Positions 26,801-36,564 are shown, counted from the stretch's first letter. The stretch: DNA of 64,000 nt from Corynebacterium minutissimum (GCF_000805675.1 NZ_JSEF01000015.1:248001-312000), one strand, 5' to 3'. Notes: generated from the sequence alone by a model not told the origin. A program made the numbers and translations.

Positions 26801-28365
26801 GCGTCCTCCTTGGACTGAGAATCATCGTCGCTGTCACGGTACCCCGCTGAGGCCTGATTCGCGCTATGACGAAGAACCTCGTCGAGGGCTCGTGCCATTT
26901 CTTCGCGGTCGTCGAAGTGGTGCATCGTCTCACCAATGAGCTGGCCTACTTCGTGGCCTTTGCCTACGACAATGACGGCGTCACCGGGCCGTGCCCACGC
27001 AACGACTTCGTCGATAGCTGCGGCGCGGGAGTCTGCTTCACGAATATCGCCATCGGGGTTCGCTTCACGGGCGCCTTTAATGACGGCCGCGCGGATAGTG
27101 GCGGGATCTTCGGTGCGGGGGTTGTCGTCGGTTACAACGGTCAAGTCGGCGCGTTTCGCGGCCGCGGCTCCCATCAGCGGGCGCTTGGAGGAATCGCGGT
27201 CACCGCCAGCACCGACGACAATGCCGATACGGCCGGACGTTCCCTCCAGCTGTCCACGCAAGGTATCAAGTACCGCGGCGATGGCGGCTGGCTTGTGTGC
27301 ATAGTCCACGACCGCCACGAAGTCCTGGCCGCGGTCAATGCGTTCCATGCGTCCAGGCACGGCGACTTTTTCCACGCCTTCGAGGAATGTCTGCGGGTCG
27401 AGTCCAATGGCTGCGGCCATGCCAGTCGCCAGGGCTGCATTAGCGATATTGAATTCACCTGGCAGAGGAAGACGGAATTCATAGGACGTGCCGCTGGCGG
27501 CAATGGTCAAGTCCACCTGCTGGGCACCGGTGGCTTCAGTGCTGAGTTGGCGTGCGGTGATATCAGCCTCGCCCTGTGTTGCAACGCGTGTAAGCGGTAG
27601 TGCTGCCGCACGTTTCGCCATGCGCTTGCCCCAGTCATCATCGACGCAGATGACGGCGCGTTCGGCGGCTTGGGGGCCGTCGAAAAGCGCGGCTTTGGCT
27701 TCGAAGTAGTCTTCCATCGTGGGATGGAAATCCAAGTGGTCCTGGCTCAGATTACTAAAGCCACCGACGTCGAACCGCGTGCCCCGCACGCGCCCCAGCT
27801 CCAGGGCATGGGAAGAGACCTCCATGACCACGTGGGTCACGCCCTCAGACAACATACGGGCAAACAGTTCTTGAAGGGTCGGGGCCTCTGGGGTGGTCAG
27901 GGACGTCGGCACCGGCTCGCGATTGATGCGGGTACCCGTCGTTCCGATGAGGCCCACCGAATAGCCAGCGTGAAGGAGACCGGCCTCGAGGAGGTAACTC
28001 GTCGTGGTCTTACCCGACGTGCCCGTTACGCCGAGAACGGTGAGCTTTTCAGTGGGGTGCCCATATATCTCCGCGGCTACGAGACCGAGGGTGGCGCGAA
28101 TATCCTCCACCACGAGGATGGGTCGGGACTCCCCTACTTCAACAAGGAGGGTCTGTCCTTCCTCATCAGTGAGGATGGCTGCCGCCGGGGTATCCGCGGC
28201 ATAACGCGCGCCATGCACGCGAGTACCAGGCAGCGCAGCGAACAGTCCACCCGGTGCCAGCGTGGCGGAATTAAGGCCACACGAGTCTACGGTGACCGAG
28301 GCATCCCCGATCACGCGGCCGCCGGCAATGTCCGCCAGGCGCTCAAGGCTGATGCTGCTTGTCAC
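26797..28365 (-). CDS. murE: UDP-MurNAc-dipeptide--meso-diaminopimelate ligase
   Basis: Cytosolic Mur ligase that adds the third stem residue. P-loop TGTSGKTTTSYLL (about residue 117), SQDHLDFHPTMEDYF and the C-terminal DNPRTEDPATI are visible. DNPR is the known signature of meso-DAP specificity, which fits a corynebacterial wall. Length 522 residues, with a short acidic tail. Confidence 0.97.
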   Translation of the reverse strand: MTSSISLERLADIAGGRVIGDASVTVDSCGLNSATLAPGGLFAALPGTRVHGARYAADTPAAAILTDEEGQTLLVEVGESRPILVVEDIRATLGLVAAEIYGHPTEKLTVLGVTGTSGKTTTSYLLEAGLLHAGYSVGLIGTTGTRINREPVPTSLTTPEAPTLQELFARMLSEGVTHVVMEVSSHALELGRVRGTRFDVGGFSNLSQDHLDFHPTMEDYFEAKAALFDGPQAAERAVICVDDDWGKRMAKRAAALPLTRVATQGEADITARQLSTEATGAQQVDLTIAASGTSYEFRLPLPGEFNIANAALATGMAAAIGLDPQTFLEGVEKVAVPGRMERIDRGQDFVAVVDYAHKPAAIAAVLDTLRGQLEGTSGRIGIVVGAGGDRDSSKRPLMGAAAAKRADLTVVTDDNPRTEDPATIRAAVIKGAREANPDGDIREADSRAAAIDEVVAWARPGDAVIVVGKGHEVGQLIGETMHHFDDREEMARALDEVLRHSANQASAGYRDSDDDSQSKEDA

Positions 28366-28420
28366 TGTGTCTCCTCTTCGTTGTTCTTCTATTTTCTATC
28401 GTGTACTGACTCGATAAGGC

Positions 28421-30466
28421 CTACTCGGCACGCAACGTCAGCGGCGGGGCCGGTGGTGACGGTGGAATGTTGTCGCGGTTGAGCAGCCATGCGGCGATGT
28501 CGCTGAAGACTGGTGCAGCCGACTGGCCGCCAGAACCATCGTCGTTCACGCCGGACTCTGGCTCGTCAAGCATGACGGCAACGACGAAACGGGGGTCGTC
28601 GGCAGGCGCGATGCCCGCAAACGTGATCCAGTACTTGGAATTGGAGTAGGCACCGGTCTCTTCATCTACCTTCTGCGCAGTACCGGTTTTACCGGAAAGC
28701 TGGTAACCCTCAATTTTTGCGTTGCCGGCAGTGCCGTTGTTGATACCCTGCTCATCGGATTGGAAGACCGCGCGGAACATATCCACCACGGTGCGTGCCG
28801 TTTCGGGGCTCACCACTTGTGTCTTTTCTGGCTCCTCAAGTTCTTCCTTTGTGCCATCTGGACCGGTGATGGAATCAATGATGCGCGGTTCAATGCGCTC
28901 ACCGTCATTGGCCAGGGTCTGGTAAATCGACGCGAGCTGCAGAGCAGTCCACGACTGTCCTTGGCCGATCGGCAGATTGGCAAAAGTACCGCCGGACCAC
29001 TGTGACAGCGCAGGAACGAGGCCAGGCGACTCGTTGGGAAGCTCAATGCCCGAGGTTTGGCCGAGCCCGAACTTCTTAAGATAGTCGGCGTACTTTTCCT
29101 GTCCTAGGCGCTCAGCCAACATGAGAGTACCCACGTTCGACGACTTACCAAAGACACCCGTGGTCGTATACGGCTCGACGCCGTGTGGCCACGCGTCGTT
29201 CACGGTCACACCGGCCATATCAATGGAACCAGGCACCTGATGGACCTCATCAGGATCGGTCAACCCTTCTTCAATAGTTGCCGCTGCGGTAATAATCTTG
29301 GCTACCGACCCCGGCTCGAAAGGATGGGAAATACTGAGATTATCGAAGGTTTTATCCTTGTCCAGCTGCTTCTCAATGTCCTTGTTCGGATCGATAGTGT
29401 CCGTGTTCGCCATGGCGAGGACTTGTCCGGTGGCGGCATCAAGAACCACTGCTTCAGCACTCTTAGCCTTGGAATTTGCCTTCGCCTTCTCCAGCTTTTG
29501 CTGGACGTAGGTCTGCAGGTCGAGGTCAAGAGTCAAGGTAACGTTCTTGCCGTCGGTAGTCGGCACTTGGTCGCGGAGGGTACCCGGGATAACCTGACCG
29601 CTGGCGGAGACATCTTCGGTGGAGCTACCGTCAATGCCGGTCAGCGTGGTGTCTCCGGAGGCCTCAAATCCAAACTGGCCCTGCCCATCCATGGACACCT
29701 TGCCGATAACGTTTTCCGCGATCGAGCCGTTAGGGTACTGACGAATCTGCTGTTCATCGGCAGCAAGACCGTGGAACTGCTCCGAAATTTCCACTGCGAC
29801 ATCCGGGTCTACGTTGCGAACGAGCACCTCGTACTGCGTGTCAGCGCGGAGCTTGTCCATAATCTGGTCGGAGTCCACATCCCCGGCATCGATGCCAGCA
29901 TCTTTGAGCATCTTCGGGATGCCGTCCGCCATTTCGGTGAGGCGGTCATTGAGCTTGTTATCGAGGAAGGACTCCTGGGCATCAGGGGCAAGGCCCGCGT
30001 ACTCAGCGGTGTTGACGGCCTCGAGCTTTTCTTGCTGGCGCAATTCATCGCGCAGACGCGTTGGCGATACTGTCAGCGAACGAGCGCGCATGGTGTAAGC
30101 AAGGCGCTGTCCGTCGCGGTCAAGAATCTCACCACGGCCAGCGGTGTCGATATAGACGCGGGTTCGCTGAGCGGCGGCCTTCGCTGCGAGGTCTGGCCCC
30201 CACACGATTTGTACCCAGGCTAGACGCCCCATCCACGCCAGCATGACGACGAGCAACAGTGAAGCGACAACGTGTACGCGACGGCGCATCGTCTTCTGCT
30301 GGCTGACGGCCGGTTTGCCGGTCCGCGGATTCTTGTCTCGCGTCGCGGGGATAACCCTATCGGCCTCATATCGCTGCCGGGGCTGGTGCGCTGTGCCACG
30401 TGGTTGGGAAGCACGGGCCGTGGAAGGGCGCCTCGGGCGCCGACCACCGTTGTGTGGTGGAGTCAC
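28421..30466 (-). CDS. ftsI: septal penicillin-binding protein FtsI (PBP class B)
   Basis: Bitopic class B transpeptidase that crosslinks septal peptidoglycan together with FtsW. It has a basic cytoplasmic tail of about 70 residues, one membrane helix (about residues 67-89), a pedestal domain, and the transpeptidase domain. Active-site motifs: SVAK in FEPGSVAKIITAA, SSN in GKSSNVGTLM, and KTGT in LSGKTGTAQKVD. It is 681 residues and has no PASTA repeats. The start is a GTG with an AAAGG site. It follows ftsL by 127 nt. Confidence 0.96.
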   Translation of the reverse strand: MTPPHNGGRRPRRPSTARASQPRGTAHQPRQRYEADRVIPATRDKNPRTGKPAVSQQKTMRRRVHVVASLLLVVMLAWMGRLAWVQIVWGPDLAAKAAAQRTRVYIDTAGRGEILDRDGQRLAYTMRARSLTVSPTRLRDELRQQEKLEAVNTAEYAGLAPDAQESFLDNKLNDRLTEMADGIPKMLKDAGIDAGDVDSDQIMDKLRADTQYEVLVRNVDPDVAVEISEQFHGLAADEQQIRQYPNGSIAENVIGKVSMDGQGQFGFEASGDTTLTGIDGSSTEDVSASGQVIPGTLRDQVPTTDGKNVTLTLDLDLQTYVQQKLEKAKANSKAKSAEAVVLDAATGQVLAMANTDTIDPNKDIEKQLDKDKTFDNLSISHPFEPGSVAKIITAAATIEEGLTDPDEVHQVPGSIDMAGVTVNDAWPHGVEPYTTTGVFGKSSNVGTLMLAERLGQEKYADYLKKFGLGQTSGIELPNESPGLVPALSQWSGGTFANLPIGQGQSWTALQLASIYQTLANDGERIEPRIIDSITGPDGTKEELEEPEKTQVVSPETARTVVDMFRAVFQSDEQGINNGTAGNAKIEGYQLSGKTGTAQKVDEETGAYSNSKYWITFAGIAPADDPRFVVAVMLDEPESGVNDDGSGGQSAAPVFSDIAAWLLNRDNIPPSPPAPPLTLRAE

Positions 30467-30593
30467 ACGTCACCTTTCTTTCTGCAGCAGATGGGCCTGG
30501 TTTGCCGCCGCGAGCGGCGAGCCTACTTACCCCCGAATTGTGCCCTATGATCACCGCGTGCCCTCGCAGGCACGCGCGGGCAGTGGTCGGAAT

Positions 30594-31424
30594 CTAACCG
30601 CGAGCTGCGTAGGGCGCCTGTGCCGGAATATCCGGAAGCTCCACGCCGCCTTCTGCCGGGGCAGATTCTTCCGCGTGGCCCTCATGCTCCGCAGAAGCAT
30701 CGCGCTCTGCATCGTCCCGGTGTGGCTGACCATTGTGGAGGTTCGGACGAGCATTGAGGTTGTCGGACATATTGGCCGTAGCGTTGGGATCACTCGAAGC
30801 ACGGCCCGGGCGAACTGGCTCGCCGTTGACGTCCACGACGGATTCCATCTCGGGAGTGGCTTCTCGTTTCTCTTCAAGCTTGCCCTCGCCATTTACTTCA
30901 ACGATGCCCGGCTGCACTGGGATGCCCATTTTGGCTTCGTGCGCCCGGCGGGCAACATCCGAGGCTGAGCGAACATTCTCCAAGTCCCGGTTGAGGGTCT
31001 CCAGCTGGTTATCAAGCGTTGATTCATGTGCCGTGAGCTGTTGAATCTTGAACGTTTGCGAAGTCGACAGACCTGATAGCCACATCGCCCCTACGACGCC
31101 AGTGATAAGCAAAGTAATGGCGATGACTGACAGCCGCGCAAAGCGTCCATTGTTCTGGGGCTTATGAACGACGCGGCGCCCGCGGTTGCTGACGACCTGC
31201 TTCGAGCCGAGACGGCCTCCACGCAGCCCCTCACTCTTGCGGCGAGTAGGCACGGTTCCGCGGTGCGGGGAACGGCTGGGCAGCGGAGTCGTGCGGCGGC
31301 TGCGCTCAAGCAGCGCGGTTGACCGACCAGCGTGGTCGGATCCAGTGGTGAAATCGCGGCTTGCTCCCATGGTAGGGGTCCTCTCGTGGTGGCGGGAAAG
31401 GGCTGTGCGGTCTCGAAGCGTCAT
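30594..31424 (-). CDS. ftsL: FtsL-like divisome protein
   Basis: Bitopic protein in the ftsL position between rsmH and ftsI. It has a long basic cytoplasmic region (about residues 1-95), one membrane helix ([20 protein letters not shown]), then a short coiled coil ([20 protein letters not shown] onwards). A polar, acidic and His/Asn-rich tail (about residues 175-276) has no counterpart in short FtsL proteins. The ATG overlaps the rsmH stop (ATGA) and has GGAGG upstream; an ATG 18 codons further in is possible. Assignment rests on position and topology, since FtsL sequence is poorly conserved. Confidence 0.8.
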   Translation of the reverse strand: MTLRDRTALSRHHERTPTMGASRDFTTGSDHAGRSTALLERSRRTTPLPSRSPHRGTVPTRRKSEGLRGGRLGSKQVVSNRGRRVVHKPQNNGRFARLSVIAITLLITGVVGAMWLSGLSTSQTFKIQQLTAHESTLDNQLETLNRDLENVRSASDVARRAHEAKMGIPVQPGIVEVNGEGKLEEKREATPEMESVVDVNGEPVRPGRASSDPNATANMSDNLNARPNLHNGQPHRDDAERDASAEHEGHAEESAPAEGGVELPDIPAQAPYAARG

Positions 31425-32464
31425 GATGTTCCTCCCGGGTCATGGAACGACGGGGTTCCATCCACTCGTTCCAAGGCGCGAACGCGTACTGACGCGGCCC
31501 GCGAGTTTTCAGCCATTTCTTCCTCGCTGGCCTTTTCCGCACCACGCGTCACGATGGAATAGTGGGCGGCTGTCCCGGGAAGATCCATCGGTAAACCTGC
31601 CGGAGTGGTGGAAGTGCTGAGCTCTTTGAAGGCCTGCTTCACAATGCGGTCCTCGAGGGACTGGTAGCTCATGAACACCGCACGCCCGCCAACGGAAAGC
31701 GCATCCGTAATGACGGGAATAACCTGCTCGATGGCCTCAAGTTCCCGGTTAACCTCCACGCGCAGCGCCTGAAAAGTACGTTTCGCTGGGTGCCCTCCGG
31801 TGCGGCGAGTTGCTGCCGGAATCACGTCATACAGCAACTCGACGAGACGAGCAGACGTGGTGAAGGGTTCCTTCTCCCGTTCTTTGAGCACTGCGGAGGC
31901 AATCTTGCCGGCAAAACGTTCATCACCATAGGTTTTGAGCACGCGGGCGAGGTCACCGTGGCTGTAGGTATTGAGCACATCTGCAGCCGTTATCCCTTGA
32001 CTCGGGTCCATACGCATATCCAGCGGTGCATCTGTCTTATACGCAAAGCCACGGTCCACTTGGTCGAGCTGCATGGAGGACACACCTAAGTCAAAGAGCG
32101 CTCCCGCCACGCCGTTGTTGCGGGCAGCAACGAAAATCTCGTGTTCACCACGCGCAATAGCGCCTCCGACCTCATCGAAACGGGCATTAACTCCAACAAA
32201 GCGATCAGGGAAAGCGGAGAGGCGCTGCGAGGCATTGCTCAATGATTGCCCATCCCTATCCACGCCAATAATGCGCACGGAAGGGAACTTCTGGAGGAAG
32301 TACTCACTGTGGCCGCCCGCCCCTAGCGTGCCGTCCACGATGACGGCATTCTCCCCTGCCGCCTCAACTGCGGGTGCCAGCAACTGCGCCATGCGCTCAC
32401 GCATGACGGGTACGTGACCGTGGTTGTCGTTCACGTCGTAGGTGATGGTCTCATCCTGTGCCAC
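31421..32464 (-). CDS. rsmH: 16S rRNA (cytosine1402-N4)-methyltransferase
   Basis: SAM-dependent methyltransferase (formerly MraW) that modifies C1402 of 16S rRNA. The family start [15 protein letters not shown], the SAM site [36 protein letters not shown] and [18 protein letters not shown] are clear. I chose the GTG at 32464 because AGGGGG precedes it by 9 nt and it gives 347 residues. The frame stays open upstream for 49 codons of unconserved sequence. Second gene of the mraZ operon. Confidence 0.94.
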   Translation of the reverse strand: MAQDETITYDVNDNHGHVPVMRERMAQLLAPAVEAAGENAVIVDGTLGAGGHSEYFLQKFPSVRIIGVDRDGQSLSNASQRLSAFPDRFVGVNARFDEVGGAIARGEHEIFVAARNNGVAGALFDLGVSSMQLDQVDRGFAYKTDAPLDMRMDPSQGITAADVLNTYSHGDLARVLKTYGDERFAGKIASAVLKEREKEPFTTSARLVELLYDVIPAATRRTGGHPAKRTFQALRVEVNRELEAIEQVIPVITDALSVGGRAVFMSYQSLEDRIVKQAFKELSTSTTPAGLPMDLPGTAAHYSIVTRGAEKASEEEMAENSRAASVRVRALERVDGTPSFHDPGGTS

Positions 32465-32631
32465 AGCCCGCTGTCCCCCTTCCTCAAGGCGCCTGAGTTC
32501 GCTGTCTGGTTTGGTCGATAAAGATTGAGTGCGTATAGGGCCCTGTCCGAGGAAGGCTTCTGATGTCGGGGAAGTACACCAGATCATCTTCCTCGGGCAG
32601 AGTCCGTACACGCACTCCTGTTGTCCCGGCC

Positions 32632-33066
32632 TTACAAAAGACCGGCAAGCACGTCGTCGGCATCTGCTGCCGAATAAGCGTCTTCAGTTTGCGCCTGGTA
32701 CTCAGCCCACGCGGCTGCGTCCCAGATTTCGAGGAAATCAACTGAGCCAACGACTACGCACTCCTTGGTGAGGTTTGCGTATTCGCGGTGACCCGCGGAC
32801 AACGTGATACGCCCGTGCCCATCAGGACGCTGCTCGTCCGCACTTGCCGCCAAGTTACGGATAAACGCACGCGCGTCTGGGTTGGTACGTGACACAGCCG
32901 CTGCTTTCCTGGCTCGTGCCGCGAACTCCTCCCGCGGATACACCGCGAGCGAATGATCCTGCCCCTTGGTGACCATGAGGCCACCGGCCAGTTCTTCACG
33001 AAACTTCGCCGGAAGCGTGAGCCGCCCTTTGTCATCGAGCTTGGGAGTGTAGGTACCGAGAAACAT
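32632..33066 (-). CDS. mraZ: transcriptional regulator MraZ
   Basis: DNA-binding protein of the SpoVT-AbrB fold that represses the dcw operon in known systems. Two tandem half-domains are seen, each with the DxxGR core: [15 protein letters not shown] near residue 9 and [15 protein letters not shown] near residue 80. Length 144 residues. It is the first gene of the dcw cluster, and a tandem GTGGGG array lies upstream, so autorepression is expected. Confidence 0.95.
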   Translation of the reverse strand: MFLGTYTPKLDDKGRLTLPAKFREELAGGLMVTKGQDHSLAVYPREEFAARARKAAAVSRTNPDARAFIRNLAASADEQRPDGHGRITLSAGHREYANLTKECVVVGSVDFLEIWDAAAWAEYQAQTEDAYSAADADDVLAGLL

Positions 33067-33140
33067 CCCGGGTCCACCTTCCTGTCACTCGAAAACTCCG
33101 GATTCCTCTCGCGACAAGAGATCAACTCTCCTCCGCTACG

Positions 33141-33180
33141 CCCCACTCTACCCCACTTTCCCCCACCTTCCACACCTTGA
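33141..33180 (-). promoter_or_regulatory. MraZ-box array upstream of mraZ
   Basis: Four tandem 10-bp units on the minus strand. Three end in GTGGGG (AAGGTGGGG, AAAGTGGGG, AGAGTGGGG) and the outermost is degenerate (AAGGTGTG). The strict one-turn period matches the direct-repeat operators known for MraZ. The array lies about 75 nt before the mraZ ATG. Confidence 0.8.
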
Positions 33181-33204
33181 AGGCAAAATACACACGCGTG
33201 TCTC

Positions 33205-33210
33205 ACTATA
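33205..33210 (-). promoter_or_regulatory. -10 box of the mraZ promoter
   Basis: TATAGT on the minus strand, 25 nt before the first box of the MraZ array. The array would then sit at about +15 to +55, a place where bound MraZ could block initiation or early elongation. The -35 is not obvious. Confidence 0.45.
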
Positions 33211-33427
33211 ACCGCAGATAAATAGCCCGTTTTTCAGTGGGGGAAATTCCCCATCACCCCCTTGACACACCTTCCAAATAACCCCATCTAACACTTTAGA
33301 ATCATGTGCAACTTGGGTAGCTTTACCCACTATTCCCCCTACAGCTCCCCGCTTCCTGCAGAATCAACCAAAAGTTGACTCCCAGTTATCCGCCCAGCAC
33401 GGGAACCAACACCCTCACGGCCACCCC
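33211..33427. other. non-coding stretch upstream of mraZ
   Basis: Part of the roughly 500-nt space between mraZ and the DUF3040 gene. Apart from a TGGGT-like motif near 33325 and an AT-richer stretch at 33280-33310 that could hold a second promoter, I see no gene or RNA here. Confidence 0.4.
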
Positions 33428-33473
33428 AGTGGGACAAAGTGGGGAATGTGGGGTGCAGTGGGGGCACAGCGGT
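33428..33473 (+). promoter_or_regulatory. second MraZ-like box array, opposite orientation
   Basis: On the plus strand GTGGG starts at 33429, GTGGGG at 33439, 33448 and 33458, and a degenerate GCGG at 33469. Spacing is 9-11 bp. It lies about 360 nt upstream of the mraZ start, on the strand opposite to the promoter-proximal array. No gene begins just downstream on the plus strand. Confidence 0.55.
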
Positions 33474-33493
33474 ACGCCCCGACAGATCACAAA

Positions 33494-33551
33494 AGCGCCG
33501 CACCTCCTACACGCGATGACTAACGTCATCACCGGAAAGGAGTGCGGCGCT
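33494..33551 (-). terminator. terminator of the DUF3040 gene
   Basis: On the minus strand GCGCCGCACTCC pairs with GGAGGTGCGGCGC with one bulged base and is followed by TTTTG. A small GATGAC/GTCATC helix sits in the loop. It starts 19 nt after the DUF3040 stop and insulates the mraZ promoter region. Confidence 0.75.
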
Positions 33552-33569
33552 GAAAACTAATGAGAGCTT

Positions 33570-33971
33570 TTAACGCTCCTCGAAGCGACGGCGGAAGTTA
33601 TCTTCCAAACGGTCACCCATACCACCATTTCGCTTCTTCGACTGCTTGGCACGGGGCGATGACGGCGCAGAAACAGACATCAACGAGTCCTCAGAGTTTC
33701 CACGCAACATCCAGACACCTGCGCCAAACATCACAAGGAAGCCGAGAATGGAGAGTGCGATAAACCACAGCGACTGCTGTGCGAGGGCGATACCGCCCAC
33801 CATCATGCACAGGCCGACGACAACGAGTGCCACGCCGCGGAGGGTAATGGCGCCTGTTCCCCCACCAAAGGAGGAATCGCCAGACACAGACGCACCAAAG
33901 TCAGGGTCATTGGCCAGCAACGACTGCTCAATTTCACGCAGCGCTTGCTGTTCTTGCTCAGAAAGGGCCAC
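33570..33971 (-). CDS. DUF3040 membrane protein
   Basis: Actinobacterial DUF3040 protein of 133 residues. It opens with the family signature MALSEQEQQALREIEQSLLANDPDFGA. Two adjacent membrane helices follow (ALVVVGLCMMVGGIALAQQ and LWFIALSILGFLVMFGAGVW), then a basic tail ending RLEDNFRRRFEER. The GTG start has a GGAGGACG site. The role is unknown. The gene commonly lies beside mraZ in this order, which suggests an envelope function. Confidence 0.85.
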   Translation of the reverse strand: MALSEQEQQALREIEQSLLANDPDFGASVSGDSSFGGGTGAITLRGVALVVVGLCMMVGGIALAQQSLWFIALSILGFLVMFGAGVWMLRGNSEDSLMSVSAPSSPRAKQSKKRNGGMGDRLEDNFRRRFEER

Positions 33972-34138
33972 AGCGTCCTCCGTAGTGAGTTTCGGGTAAA
34001 CGAGGTCTTTTTAGGGGATATCTACCTCTATAACGTCAAGAGTAGCGAGATAGTTCCCGCAAAGACAGTCCGTCCCCCTGCACCCGGCCGCTACGTCACC
34101 GCAATCACAATAATGACTGCATTTTGCTGCCAATCTCG

Positions 34139-34582
34139 CTACGCAGCCATACCACCGAAGCCGAGTTCAGATTCGGTCGCGTCCACATATCGCGCAGCGA
34201 GCGCCAGATACTCAAAGACGGCATCCTCATTGGGAACTGGATCCATTCCCGATGCCACACGGGAGCGCACCCGCGAGTAGTCCTTAAACTCTGCTGCCCA
34301 CTGAGCGTCCGCCGGACCTATCAGGGCAACCTGCTCCCATGCAGAGGTAGGCAGACGGCGACGCCGGGACACCGACGACGCTGCTACTCGCGCCCCTGCT
34401 GCACGCAGCGATGCACGATAGGCCATCTCAAGAGCATCCTCGAAGCGGCCGCGCGCAGCGCTCGCACGGGCACCGGCAAGCAAATCGAGGGCCTGAGCTA
34501 CGAAGCGATCGCGCCGGACGCCCTGCAGCGAATCTCGCTTACGCCCCCGCGCCGCCGCCGTTGCTGAAATTACCTGTGACAT
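34139..34582 (-). CDS. SAV_6107-like HEPN domain protein
   Basis: Small helical protein of 147 residues that resembles the SAV_6107 HEPN family (FVAQALDLLAGARASAARGR, then EMAYRASLRAAGARVAASSV). A canonical RNase HEPN motif RxxxxH is not evident, so no nuclease activity should be assumed. The ATG at 34582 was chosen for its AAGGAGGAG site; the frame is open 60 codons further upstream without a ribosome-binding site. It diverges from the GNAT gene. Confidence 0.75.
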   Translation of the reverse strand: MSQVISATAAARGRKRDSLQGVRRDRFVAQALDLLAGARASAARGRFEDALEMAYRASLRAAGARVAASSVSRRRRLPTSAWEQVALIGPADAQWAAEFKDYSRVRSRVASGMDPVPNEDAVFEYLALAARYVDATESELGFGGMAA

Positions 34583-34854
34583 GACCACTCCTCCTTGTTT
34601 TCCATAACCACGCCCACCGCGCGTGTACCTGCGATATTTGCCTGTAACGTTTGCTTGAGACGTTGTCCTGCGTTTCTGCGACTCACTGTAGAACCACCTC
34701 CGTACATTCACTCCTAATATTAGTTCACATGTTCGATTTAGGCAATGGTTCAAGCTCATCACTTTGACGTTTTTCGAACATTAACACGAGGAAGCCATTG
34801 CCCATTTTTCGGTTTCGCTTTCGCCAGCTGTGCTGATCTGCTGTTATTAGAACT

Positions 34855-35439
34855 GTGAGTTATACGCTGCGCCGCTTGAGCCCCCAAGAGTTCGCGATCG
34901 CTCTTCCGCAGTTGGTAGACATCTATATCGAGGCCATGGGCTACTCACCTGCAATGCGTGACAACTCGATCGCCCGCTGGAAGTCAGACCTCATGCGGCC
35001 GGGGTTTTCCTGCGTAGTCGCCACCACCGAGTACGGAATCTCCGGCTTTGCCTACGGTTTCCTGGGCTCCCCTGATACGTGGTGGGATAGGCAACTTCGC
35101 CGAGCACTGATGACTATTGGCGGCCCCAGCCCGGAGCAGGAGGACATCCTCCACAATTATTTTGAGCTCGCAGAAATCCATGTCCGCCCAGCAGAACAGG
35201 GTCACGGGCTTGGCCGCAGCATTCTCGAAGCCCTCGCCTGGAACCTCCCGGCGCGCTATATTCTCCTATCCACCCCCGAGCATCCAGACGAAGCCAACTC
35301 CGCTTTCCGCCTATATCGCCGCATGGGTTTCACGGACTTTCTACGCCAGCTCTACTACCCCGCCGATTCGCGGCCTTTCGCCATCCTGCAGTCCTCGGTA
35401 CCGCTCACGCCCGTCGACACCACCCAACCTGGCGCCTAA
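34855..35439 (+). CDS. GNAT family N-acetyltransferase
   Basis: Acetyl-CoA-dependent acetyltransferase of 194 residues. The GNAT core is visible: a beta-4 region ELAEIHVRPAEQGHGLGRSI with the acetyl-CoA pyrophosphate loop Q-x-x-G-x-G/A (EQGHGLG), then helix LEALAWN and a C-terminal SAFRLYRRMGFTDF motif. The substrate is unknown. The GTG start lacks a Shine-Dalgarno sequence; TGTTAT lies 7 nt upstream, so it may be leaderless. Confidence 0.85.
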   Translation: MSYTLRRLSPQEFAIALPQLVDIYIEAMGYSPAMRDNSIARWKSDLMRPGFSCVVATTEYGISGFAYGFLGSPDTWWDRQLRRALMTIGGPSPEQEDILHNYFELAEIHVRPAEQGHGLGRSILEALAWNLPARYILLSTPEHPDEANSAFRLYRRMGFTDFLRQLYYPADSRPFAILQSSVPLTPVDTTQPGA

Positions 35440-35458
35440 CCTGCTCACCCCTGCCAGG

Positions 35459-35464
35459 TATCGT
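35459..35464 (+). promoter_or_regulatory. -10 box of the prenyltransferase operon
   Basis: TATCGT, 7 nt before the GTG at 35472. If used, it makes that second GTG the leaderless start rather than the GTG at 35463. Confidence 0.45.
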
Positions 35465-36563
35465 GGCAGGTGTGACTGAACCGAAGATTCCTTCCTTGGA
35501 CGATATCCCCGCTGCTGTGCGCGCTGAGCTCGCCCTCTTTCTTGAAGAGCAGCGAGACTCCATCGCCGCTATTGGCCAGCCGGTAACCAACGCCATCTCC
35601 TACTTGGAATCCTTTGTCCTCGATGGTGGAAAACGCATCCGCCCGCTCTACGCCTGGGCTGGCTTCGTGGGTGCGCGCGGTCTAGAGGGAACGGAATCGC
35701 CGGAGGCAATGCTGCGCGCTGCCTCCTCACTCGAGTTCATCCAAGCGTGCGCTCTTATCCACGATGACATTGTGGATGCCTCGGACACCCGGCGTGGAAA
35801 CCCCACAGTTCACCGAGGCGTCGCTGCCCGCCACCGCGAGTTGGGATTGAATGGGGACTCAGATTTCTTCGGTCAATCGCTAGCCATCCTCATCGGCGAT
35901 ATGGCACTGGTCTGGGCAGAAGACATGCTCCAGGATTCAGGCCTGAGCTCTGAGGCTCTTGCCCGCGTGCGCGCCCCCTGGCGCGGTATGCGCCGCGAGG
36001 TGATTGGCGGCCAGATGCTGGATATCTCACTTGAGGCTGAGGGGTCCGAGGATGCTTCCTTGGCAGACTCCGTCAACCGGTTTAAGACGGCTGCCTACAC
36101 CATCGAACGCCCCCTCCATCTAGGCGCGGCTGTGGCAGGGGCATCGGAGAAGCTCATCGCTGCCTTCCGCGGCTATGGCCGCGATATTGGTATCGCCTTT
36201 CAGCTTCGTGATGACCTCCTTGGCGTCTTTGGTGACCCTGCTATTACCGGTAAACCGGCCGGTGATGATCTTCGCGAAGGTAAACGCACTGTCTTGCTTT
36301 CTCTCGCGCTGCAGCGCGCAGATGCCACTGACCCTGCCGCCGCGGCAGAGCTTCGTCGCCTCATTGGCCAAACCGAAGACCCCGCAGAAATTTCGCGTAT
36401 GGCTGAGATTATCGTTGCGTCGGGAGCGCCGGACGTCGTCGAGCAGCGCATTAGTGAGCTAACGCAGTCGGGTCTGTCGCACTTGCACGCCGCTCAAGTT
36501 TCCCCAGAAGTCACGGCGACGCTGGAGGATCTTGCCCGCAAATCCACCGCCCGCCGGATGTAG
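35463..36563 (+). CDS. idsA: polyprenyl (geranylgeranyl-type) diphosphate synthase
   Basis: Trans-isoprenyl diphosphate synthase that elongates allylic diphosphates with IPP. The first Asp-rich motif DDIVD occurs in ALIHDDIVDASDTRRGNPTVH and the second in AFQLRDDLLGVFGD; the GGKRIRPL motif is near residue 56. Length 366 residues (363 if the GTG at 35472 is used, which a -10 box favours). The order idsA-mptA matches Rv2173-Rv2174 of M. tuberculosis, linking it to polyprenol for lipoglycan assembly. Product length cannot be read safely. Confidence 0.9.
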   Translation: MAGVTEPKIPSLDDIPAAVRAELALFLEEQRDSIAAIGQPVTNAISYLESFVLDGGKRIRPLYAWAGFVGARGLEGTESPEAMLRAASSLEFIQACALIHDDIVDASDTRRGNPTVHRGVAARHRELGLNGDSDFFGQSLAILIGDMALVWAEDMLQDSGLSSEALARVRAPWRGMRREVIGGQMLDISLEAEGSEDASLADSVNRFKTAAYTIERPLHLGAAVAGASEKLIAAFRGYGRDIGIAFQLRDDLLGVFGDPAITGKPAGDDLREGKRTVLLSLALQRADATDPAAAAELRRLIGQTEDPAEISRMAEIIVASGAPDVVEQRISELTQSGLSHLHAAQVSPEVTATLEDLARKSTARRM

Positions 36564-36564
36564 C

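Noticed and set aside
32465..32611. N-terminal extension of rsmH of 49 codons
   Set aside because: Unconserved composition and no ribosome-binding site; the GTG at 32464 has a good one and gives the family length.
34721..34780. Two SOS-box-like half sites (GTTCGA and TCGAAC) in the HEPN/GNAT intergenic region
   Set aside because: Neither has a matching second half at the spacing of the known actinobacterial LexA box.
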